The position numbers were made by a program, and so were the translations under genes. Below are positions 1-4,465 of a DNA stretch of 8,808 nt, piece after piece (position 1 is the first letter of the stretch; every line of letters begins with the position of its first letter). The stretch spans positions 1-8,808 of the forward strand of contig JAFVZD010000031.1 in assembly GCA_017508345.1 (NCBI GenBank), read 5' to 3'. The DNA is from Clostridia bacterium. Lineage in GTDB: Bacteria; Bacillota_A; Clostridia; Christensenellales; UBA1242. The notes under the pieces were generated by a model. That model was not told the DNA's origin. It did no database searches and saw only the letters and a program-made list of their open reading frames with translations.

Positions 1-80
1 GCAAGAACCTGAGTAACTAGCATAACGATGAGGAAAGCATTCAATGCCGTGAGGGCAATTGTAATTGTTTTCTTGCTCAT
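1..80 (-). CDS. Start of an exported or membrane-anchored protein of unknown function (cut by the window edge)
   Basis: Only the first 26 codons lie inside the window; the gene runs off the left edge. The reading begins MSKKTITIALTALNAFLIV and continues hydrophobic: two lysines followed by an uncharged stretch of about 20 residues. This is the pattern of a signal peptide or a single N-terminal membrane segment. The ATG at 80-78 is preceded by AAGGAG at 96-91, with about ten bases between, a little long but acceptable. A promoter fits at 116-144. The function cannot be told from this much. It is transcribed in the same direction as greA but is separated from it by a strong terminator, so it is a separate transcription unit. 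Confidence 0.62.
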   Translation of the reverse strand, partial: MSKKTITIALTALNAFLIVMLVTQVL

Positions 81-115
81 TATATTTTTTCTCCTTATTA
101 TTTAGGTATGGTATT

Positions 116-144
116 ATTTTATCAAAAAAATTAAATTTTATCAA
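116..144 (-). promoter_or_regulatory. Probable sigma-A promoter of the left-edge signal-peptide gene
   Basis: On the minus strand TTGATA (144-139) and TAAAAT (121-116) are separated by 17 bases, each one mismatch from consensus. A TGA just before the -10 box gives an extended -10. Transcription would start near 109, leaving about 28 bases of leader holding AAGGAG. The region is very AT-rich, so chance matches are more likely here than at the other promoters. Confidence 0.55.
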
Positions 145-156
145 ACGAATTGAGGT

Positions 157-194
157 ACTTTTTTGAAAAAAGTTTGATTTTTTTTTGAAAAAAA
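157..194. repeat. Two phased A/T tracts (T6-G-A6 type) upstream of a promoter
   Basis: ACTTTTTTGAAAAAAGT (157-173) is a perfect 17-base palindrome. About 21 bases on, a second T-run/G/A-run (178-194) repeats the same core, TTTTTTGAAAAAA. On the minus strand both lie just upstream of the -35 box at 139-144, where UP elements and bent A-tract DNA raise sigma-A promoter strength. They could instead be a simple low-complexity tract or a weak hairpin; the sequence alone does not decide. Confidence 0.5.
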
Positions 195-330
195 CTACAT
201 TTTTAGTTAAATTTGGCTGGAACTAAATAAGTTTGATATTTTGCAAGTGAAATTGGCACTATGCTATTTGGGGTAAAATTAAAGTTAAATTATTTTGTGT
301 TAGGTAAAGATTAGGCAAATAATTATATAC

Positions 331-366
331 AAAAAGGGATAGTGCTAAAAAACAGCAGCTATCCCT
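331..366 (-). terminator. Rho-independent terminator of greA
   Basis: AGGGATAG (335-342) pairs with CTATCCCT (359-366), and TGCT (343-346) with AGCA (354-357). This makes a 12-base-pair stem with one bulged base (358) and a seven-base loop. Read on the minus strand the stem is followed by TTTTTG. It begins about 54 bases after the greA stop. On the plus strand no T-run follows, so it works in one direction only. Confidence 0.88.
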
Positions 367-373
367 ATTAAAA

Positions 374-396
374 TAGTACATATAAAATTTGTACTA
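374..396 (-). repeat. Small inverted repeat between the greA stop and its terminator
   Basis: TAGTACA (374-380) and TGTACTA (390-396) form a perfect 7-base-pair stem with a nine-base loop. No T-run follows it, so it is not a terminator itself. In the greA transcript it would lie just ahead of the terminator hairpin and may add 3'-end stability, or it may be chance in AT-rich DNA. Confidence 0.4.
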
Positions 397-419
397 GATA
401 AACTGATTGATTATTTGTA

Positions 420-893
420 TTATTTGGATGAAATCTCTAGAATTTTCATAGAGATATCACCAGCGTTGATTGACTGGTAAGTAACGATATCGCCAACTTT
501 TGCACCCATTAGTGCTCTACCTGCAGGGGACTCGTTGCTGAGTAAGCCATTAGCTGGGTCGCTCTCGGTAGAACCTACTAGCTTGTACTCCAATTCCTCA
601 TCAAAAGACATATCGTATACACGGATAGTACAACCGAGGGAAACCTGACTAGTGTCGACACGACCAGCGATAACCTTGGCGTTCCTTAATTTTTCCTCAA
701 TCTCTAGAATCTCGGACTCTACCATACCTTGCTCTTCCTTAGCTGCAACATACTCTGCATTCTCACTAAGGTCACCGAAGCTACGAGCCACAGCGATAGC
801 CTCAGTACACTCTGCACGCTTGGTATTCTTGAGGTAATCCAACCTCTCTTGTAATTGCTTTAAACCTTCTTGTGTCAAAACTACTTCTGCCAT
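420..893 (-). CDS. greA: Transcription elongation factor GreA
   Basis: GreA enters the secondary channel of RNA polymerase and stimulates its own RNA cleavage, which rescues backtracked and arrested complexes. The 157-residue product has the usual family length. Residues 1-76 or so form the N-terminal coiled coil, whose tip carries GDLSENAEYVAAKEEQ (40-55), including the acidic residues D41 and E44 that position the catalytic magnesium. The C-terminal FKBP-like domain follows, with SPAGRALMGAKVGD (122-135). I place the start at 893 because GGAG lies six bases ahead of it; the in-frame ATG at 905 overlaps that GGAG and has no site of its own. The gene has a consensus promoter at 970-998, a leader hairpin, and a terminator at 331-366. 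The stop is TAA. Confidence 0.96.
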   Translation of the reverse strand: MAEVVLTQEGLKQLQERLDYLKNTKRAECTEAIAVARSFGDLSENAEYVAAKEEQGMVESEILEIEEKLRNAKVIAGRVDTSQVSLGCTIRVYDMSFDEELEYKLVGSTESDPANGLLSNESPAGRALMGAKVGDIVTYQSINAGDISMKILEISSK

Positions 894-935
894 AATATTC
901 TCCATTTAAATAATTTTATCATTTAATACAACAAA

Positions 936-958
936 TTACCCCCAGCATGTGGGAGTAA
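936..958 (-). promoter_or_regulatory. Hairpin in the greA 5' leader
   Basis: In the minus-strand transcript UUACUCCC (958-951) pairs with GGGGGUAA (943-936), eight pairs including one U-G, closing a seven-base loop. It begins about five bases after the predicted transcript start and ends about 42 bases before the greA ATG. No U-run follows it directly, so it is not a simple terminator. It may stabilise the message or regulate it; the role is unknown. Confidence 0.5.
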
Positions 959-969
959 ATATGTCGATT

Positions 970-998
970 ATTATATACTAAGATATGCGGATTGTCAA
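970..998 (-). promoter_or_regulatory. Sigma-A promoter of greA, perfect consensus
   Basis: On the minus strand TTGACA (998-993) and TATAAT (975-970) are both exact consensus and separated by 17 bases. Transcription would start near 963, giving a leader of about 70 bases. The promoter lies in the gap between the DUF362 stop and greA, so greA can be expressed independently of the gene upstream. Confidence 0.88.
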
Positions 999-1053
999 GT
1001 AAAAATAATAGTAAAATTTAGATTTTTTTGGGTATTTGAGACATACCAAGTGA

Positions 1054-2253
1054 TTATGAGTTTTGATTTTTGGTCTTGCGTTTGTCTTTGCGGTGAATAA
1101 AGCGGTAGAAAATACCGGATTTGACCTTTACCAACTGGAATGGGCATAATTCTTGACAACAGAAGCAACGGATACATTTGGAGTAATCGAATTTTGCCTT
1201 GGCTGGTCCGCCGCGTCTAGATGGCACCATAGTGACAGCACCTACTGGGCAGTGGTCATAACATTTGCGACAGCCTTTGCATTTGCGTCTATTGACATAT
1301 GGCCTACGGGTAGACAATCTATGTACAATTGGTTGCATCCACTTGGGCATACTGTTAGCAAAAGGAGTAAACTCATTGGCCTCCACGGTTACATAATCGC
1401 GAACAATCAAGGACTGAATGTCATCACCAACAATCTCTACATTAGTATCTTGGAGCCAACCTCTAGCGATACCGGTCATAATATTAGGCAATTTGTCTGG
1501 GTCTAGGTTCATTAGTCTAGCACCTACGATATCACAAGCCAGTGGGTTGTCACTAGCGATAACAGCACGCAATTCTCTAGGTGTACCGCTAGTAGGTCCA
1601 GGGCCCTCCATACCCACAATGGCATCACTGATATTGAGAGCTAATTTGTCTCCAAAATATTGTAGTATATCATACAAAAAGTCACCGAATACCGCCAGAG
1701 TACGATATTGTCCGTGCATCTCTACCTTGGTTAGTCCAGGAATGGCACCAAACATATTTTTTACTGCATTACTTATACCAGTAAAAGAGTGAGTTTTGAG
1801 TTTACAAAGGTTAAAAATCACATCGGCTTTTTGCAATATATCTAGTACTTGGAACTTTTTGCCAACCTTAGCAACGGGTAATTCCACATTATAGGAGTCG
1901 TAATTGGAGTTGATTTCAAAGCCGTTACGCTCTACCATCTCTAGCATACCGGTAGCACGGTAAATAGGCATCATAGCAGCCTCGGTATAAGCACATCCGC
2001 CGCTATCCGCTACTACTACTCTACCACCAGCAGAGCGAACTAATTTACCTACTGCCTCTACTACACTAAGGTGTGTGGTGGTAGCTTTGTCCGGAGTAGC
2101 CTTGGCTACCAAATTAACTTTTAGTACTACTAGGTCGTTTTTCTTTACGAATTTACCAATTCCACCCAAATTATCTATTGCGGACTTTACCGCATTATCT
2201 ACCAAATTTTGGTCATAACTATCGCATTTGATTAGGGATACTAAGTTTGTCAT
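1054..2253 (-). CDS. DUF362 protein with a C-terminal two-cluster ferredoxin domain
   Basis: The 399-residue product has a DUF362 domain over about residues 5-290, shown by KLKTHSFTGISNAVKNMFGA (151-170) and VGMEGPGPTSGTPR (213-226). Two [4Fe-4S] motifs follow: C325-x2-C328-x2-C331-x3-C335-P and C360-x2-C363-x2-C366-x3-C370-P. The tail after 380 is short and basic. DUF362 proteins with such a domain are common in anaerobic Bacillota and are presumed to be cytoplasmic electron carriers or redox enzymes, but the reaction is not established. No signal peptide is visible. The ATG at 2253 has GAGGTG seven bases upstream and a near-perfect promoter at 2278-2306. No clear terminator follows its TAA stop, so transcripts may run on into greA. 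Confidence 0.9.
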   Translation of the reverse strand: MTNLVSLIKCDSYDQNLVDNAVKSAIDNLGGIGKFVKKNDLVVLKVNLVAKATPDKATTTHLSVVEAVGKLVRSAGGRVVVADSGGCAYTEAAMMPIYRATGMLEMVERNGFEINSNYDSYNVELPVAKVGKKFQVLDILQKADVIFNLCKLKTHSFTGISNAVKNMFGAIPGLTKVEMHGQYRTLAVFGDFLYDILQYFGDKLALNISDAIVGMEGPGPTSGTPRELRAVIASDNPLACDIVGARLMNLDPDKLPNIMTGIARGWLQDTNVEIVGDDIQSLIVRDYVTVEANEFTPFANSMPKWMQPIVHRLSTRRPYVNRRKCKGCRKCYDHCPVGAVTMVPSRRGGPAKAKFDYSKCIRCFCCQELCPFQLVKVKSGIFYRFIHRKDKRKTKNQNS

Positions 2254-2277
2254 AAATATTCACCTCGCTATATAGGT

Positions 2278-2306
2278 ATTGTAGTTATTATGTGACAAAA
2301 TGTCAA
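2278..2306 (-). promoter_or_regulatory. Sigma-A promoter of the DUF362 gene
   Basis: On the minus strand TTGACA (2306-2301) and TACAAT (2283-2278) are separated by 17 bases, with one mismatch in the -10 box. Transcription would start near 2271, just ahead of the ribosome binding site at 2266-2261. It faces away from the plus-strand promoter at 2336-2364; the two -35 boxes are 29 bases apart. Confidence 0.85.
2293..2305. promoter_or_regulatory. Palindrome over the -35 box of the DUF362 promoter, possible operator
   Basis: TGACA-AAA-TGTCA is a perfect 5-3-5 inverted repeat that covers most of the -35 box of the DUF362 promoter and part of its spacer. A dimeric repressor bound here would block that promoter. 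It is short, and half of it is the -35 consensus itself, so chance is a real alternative. Confidence 0.35.
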
Positions 2307-2335
2307 ACGAATACGCAAAGTTTAACAATATATGA

Positions 2336-2364
2336 TTGACAAATTTTACAATTCTTGTTATGCT
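2336..2364 (+). promoter_or_regulatory. Strong sigma-A promoter with extended -10, for the 96-residue gene
   Basis: TTGACA (2336-2341) and TATGCT (2359-2364) are separated by 17 bases, and TG at 2356-2357 gives an extended -10. The start of transcription would fall near 2371, at the first base of the ribosome binding site, so the leader is only about 12 bases. This also excludes the upstream in-frame ATG at 2332, which lies ahead of the promoter. Confidence 0.85.
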
Positions 2365-2382
2365 GATTGTAGAGGTGAAATT

Positions 2383-2673
2383 ATGAAAATATGGTTAAAA
2401 TTTATGGCTGAGGACAAAATGCTAAAAGACATTGTGTATGACACGGGTGCGACATTTGATTGCAACAAACTGAGTGACTATCTATACGAGGCTTGTCAAC
2501 AACTAGACGAACCCACACCAGTAGTGGTACGCAAGCATATTTCGCATTTTATGAATTTTAATACTACTCACTTTTTACCAGAGGATTTTGTAGAAGAGGT
2601 GAATTTTTTTCGATTAGTAGTAGAAGTGATTCCGGATGATGATAAAAAGAATAAAAAGCCATTTTATTATTAA
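2383..2673 (+). CDS. Conserved-looking small protein of unknown function, 96 residues
   Basis: I do not recognise a named family. The ATG at 2383 has AGAGGTG starting 12 bases ahead and directly follows a near-consensus promoter, so this start is well supported and the gene is very likely real. The product starts MKIWLKFMAEDKM. From its pattern I would expect two short strands (about 2-20), a helix (about 28-41), a middle section around VVVRKHISHF (47-56), a final strand RLVVEVIP (77-84) and a charged tail with DDDKKNKK (85-92). No signal peptide, membrane segment or cysteine pair is visible. The overall look recalls short cytoplasmic conserved hypothetical proteins of Clostridia; this is from memory and uncertain. 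It is the only plus-strand gene in the window, has its own promoter and terminator, and ends in TAA. Confidence 0.85.
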   Translation: MKIWLKFMAEDKMLKDIVYDTGATFDCNKLSDYLYEACQQLDEPTPVVVRKHISHFMNFNTTHFLPEDFVEEVNFFRLVVEVIPDDDKKNKKPFYY

Positions 2674-2720
2674 GTAAGATTGGAGCAATTGCAAGAGATA
2701 AAATTAGTTTGGACAAACAG

Positions 2721-2744
2721 AAAAAGGGCCGATTGGTCCTTTTT
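2721..2744. terminator. Shared rho-independent terminator between the 96-residue gene and ftsY
   Basis: AAAAAGGGCC (2721-2730) and GGTCCTTTTT (2735-2744) pair around a GATT loop. As plus-strand RNA all ten pairs form, with one G-U, and the U-rich arm runs on into GUUGUU. As minus-strand RNA there is one A-C mismatch, but the arm is still followed by a U-rich stretch. It therefore serves the two converging genes, probably better in the plus direction. Confidence 0.85.
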
Positions 2745-2748
2745 GTTG

Positions 2749-3645
2749 TTATATAATTGCTTCGGCGAATGCGTCAGCATCAAATTCCTCTAAGTCATCA
2801 ATCTTTTCGCCTGTACCTACGAATACTACTGGTGTACTGTAATCTTGGGCAATGGCTAGTACCACACCGCCCTTTGCTGTGCCATCAATTTTGGTTAGTA
2901 CTATACCATCTAGGTCAATTGCTTCGTCAAAGTATTCTACTTGGCTGAGTGCATTTTGACCGGTGGTAGCATCTAATACAAGTAATTTTTGGTAACAAGC
3001 ATCAGCCCAGTTGTTATTCACAATCTTGTTTATTTTCTTTAATTCTTCCATTAGATTAACTTTGTTGTGTAATCTACCTGCGGTATCAATAATAATTACA
3101 TCGTTATTTTTTGCCTTGGCACTACAGATACCATCATACACAACGGATGCAGGGTCTGCACCTTGGGCATTTTTGATAATTTTGACATTATTTTTTTCTG
3201 CCCAGATATCCAGCTGTTCACTAGCAGCAGCACGGAAAGTATCGCCTGCCACGAGCAAGACATTATGTCCACGCTCTTTGTAGTAATGAGCTAGTTTGCC
3301 GATAGTAGTGGTCTTACCCACGCCATTTACACCTACTATCATATATACTAGAGGATAATCCACCTCGGGTAATTCGTTTTGTGTCAAAATCTCTGCGATT
3401 ACCTCGCGGAGTGCTTGTTTTACATCTTCTTGGTTACGCAACTTTTGTTTGACTGCCTTGGCACGCAGACGCTCTACAATCTCTAGAGAACAATTGGCAC
3501 CCACATCGCTAGATATCAAGATTTCTTCTAGTTCGTCATAAAATTCGTTATTCAGTTCTCCGTGGGACAATAATTCTGCCATTTTGTTGCTCCAAGCAGT
3601 TTTTGTCTTTTTGAAAACCTCTTTAATTTTGCTAAAAAAGCCCAT
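2749..3645 (-). CDS. ftsY: Signal recognition particle receptor FtsY
   Basis: FtsY is the membrane-bound SRP receptor GTPase that pairs with Ffh to deliver ribosomes making membrane proteins to the translocon. The 298-residue product lacks the long acidic N-terminal domain of E. coli FtsY, as is usual in Bacillota. It opens with a basic amphipathic helix (MGFFSKIKEVFKK) suited to membrane contact, then the helical N domain (about 20-90) and the G domain: P-loop GVNGVGKT (105-112), DTFRAAA (135-141), DTAGR (187-191), TKID-GTAKGG (251-260) and GTGE (277-280). The end, DLEEFDADAFAEAI, is the normal C-terminal helix, so the gene is complete. AGGAG lies six bases before the ATG. It follows smc after 25 bases and is the last gene of the plsX-smc-ftsY operon. 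ffh does not follow. Confidence 0.97.
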   Translation of the reverse strand: MGFFSKIKEVFKKTKTAWSNKMAELLSHGELNNEFYDELEEILISSDVGANCSLEIVERLRAKAVKQKLRNQEDVKQALREVIAEILTQNELPEVDYPLVYMIVGVNGVGKTTTIGKLAHYYKERGHNVLLVAGDTFRAAASEQLDIWAEKNNVKIIKNAQGADPASVVYDGICSAKAKNNDVIIIDTAGRLHNKVNLMEELKKINKIVNNNWADACYQKLLVLDATTGQNALSQVEYFDEAIDLDGIVLTKIDGTAKGGVVLAIAQDYSTPVVFVGTGEKIDDLEEFDADAFAEAII

Positions 3646-3670
3646 AAATTACTCCTATTAGTTAAAAAAT

Positions 3671-4405
3671 TTATTCAGTCTTGCCTACTGCAGCGATTGC
3701 CTCACTGAGTTTGACAGAAACAACCTTGCTGACACCTTTATTTTCCATAGTCACACCATATAGAGTGTCCGCGAGTTCCATAGTAGGCTTACGGTGAGTA
3801 ACTACTATGAATTGTGTGTCACCTGCAAAACGATGTAGGTATTTTGCAAATCGTTCTACATTAGCATCGTCCAGAGCTGCATCAATCTCATCTAGTAGAC
3901 AGAAAGGCATTGGACGGAGTTTGAGTATTGCAAACAGGATAGCAATGGCTGTCAGGGACTTTTCTCCTCCGGATAGTAGAGACAAGTTGCCACCTAGACT
4001 CTTTCCTGGTGGTTCGGCGAATATATCCACACCAGCGGTGAGTATATCATCAGTGGTGAGTACCAATCTAGCGTTACCGCCACCGAATAGTTCTCTAAAA
4101 ATTTTGGAGAAATTTGCATTTATCTTTTGGAAAGCATCGTCAAATTTCTCTGTCATTTGGCTAGCCAAATCGCGTATGATTGCTAGTATGTCAGCCTCAG
4201 CCTTGAGCAAATCATCCATTTGGGTAGTGAGCTCATCATATCTTTCGGATAGAACCTTGCTCTCCTCAATCGCGTTGACATTTACATAACCTAGTTTGGA
4301 GATTTCGCGTTTTAGCTCATTAATGCGATGTACACCATTTGCGTCATCGTATTCATCTACTCTAAGGTCCAATGCGGTTAGGTAGGTCAATTCGTAATCA
4401 TCCAT
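3671..4405 (-). CDS. smc: C-terminal part of chromosome condensation protein SMC, cut from the rest by an in-frame stop
   Basis: This 244-residue reading is the C-terminal head half of SMC. It starts in the last part of the returning coiled coil and holds the ABC signature LSGGEKS (144-150), Walker B with the catalytic glutamate FCLLDEIDA (168-176), the D-loop ALDD, and the H-loop histidine in VVTHRK (202-206). It is in the same frame as the N-terminal part: the 19 codons between the TAA at 4463-4465 and this ATG also read as coiled coil (QEAKLGQIDTNVENLQQRI). The ATG at 4405 has no ribosome binding site nearby, so it is probably an internal methionine and not a true start. Unless the stop is read through or is a sequence error, this half is unlikely to be well made. 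ftsY follows after 25 bases. Confidence 0.85.
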   Translation of the reverse strand: MDDYELTYLTALDLRVDEYDDANGVHRINELKREISKLGYVNVNAIEESKVLSERYDELTTQMDDLLKAEADILAIIRDLASQMTEKFDDAFQKINANFSKIFRELFGGGNARLVLTTDDILTAGVDIFAEPPGKSLGGNLSLLSGGEKSLTAIAILFAILKLRPMPFCLLDEIDAALDDANVERFAKYLHRFAGDTQFIVVTHRKPTMELADTLYGVTMENKGVSKVVSVKLSEAIAAVGKTE

Positions 4406-4462
4406 AATGCGTTGCTGGAGATTCTCTACATTGGTATCTATTTGACCTAATTTGGCTTCTTG

Positions 4463-4465
4463 TTA
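4463..4465 (-). other. In-frame TAA stop interrupting smc
   Basis: The minus strand reads GAG AAA ATT TTC TAA CAA GAA GCC AAA. Frame is kept on both sides: 929 sense codons before the stop and 263 after it, and the flanking residues continue one coiled coil. A single substitution from CAA (Gln), AAA (Lys) or GAA (Glu) would create it; C to T from CAA is the commonest kind of change. The base after the stop is C, a comparatively weak termination context. Confidence 0.92.

Larger units (their letters stand above)
81..334. other. Gene-free AT-rich intergenic stretch
   Basis: Together with 335-419 this makes about 340 bases without a gene. It holds the promoter at 116-144, the A/T tracts at 157-194 and, at its right end, the U-tract side of the greA terminator. 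Between about 195 and 330 I see no open frame with a ribosome binding site, no convincing promoter and no strong hairpin. The motif AAGTTTGAT occurs twice (170-178 and 229-237) and TTTTATCAAA twice near the promoter, possibly just AT-rich drift. Confidence 0.5.

Noticed and set aside
322..350. TATAAT on the minus strand just after the greA terminator as a second promoter for the left gene
   Set aside because: The matching -35 position reads TTTTAG, a poor match, and it lies more than 200 bases from the gene.
894..905. greA start at the upstream ATG at 905
   Set aside because: That ATG overlaps the GGAG site serving the ATG at 893 and adds four residues not typical of GreA.
1031..1047. GGTAT/ATACC hairpin as a terminator of the DUF362 gene
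   Set aside because: It has only five pairs and no U-run after it on the minus strand.
2332..2382. Start of the plus-strand gene at the ATG at 2332
   Set aside because: It lies upstream of and across the promoter; the ATG at 2383 has the ribosome binding site.
3807..4289. Plus-strand open frame of 160 codons inside the smc C-terminal part
   Set aside because: It lies antisense to a conserved SMC head domain and has a low-complexity Ser/Leu-rich composition. The same applies to the frames at 5067-5528, 5952-6317 and 7877-8353.
4463..4465. TAA reassigned to a sense codon in this organism
   Set aside because: greA, the DUF362 gene, ftsY, plsX, the 96-residue gene and the C-terminal end of smc all finish at TAA at the expected length, so TAA works as a stop.
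4403..4465. Frameshift explaining the broken smc
   Set aside because: Both parts are in the same frame and the codons between them read as good coiled coil, so it is a substitution and not an insertion or deletion.
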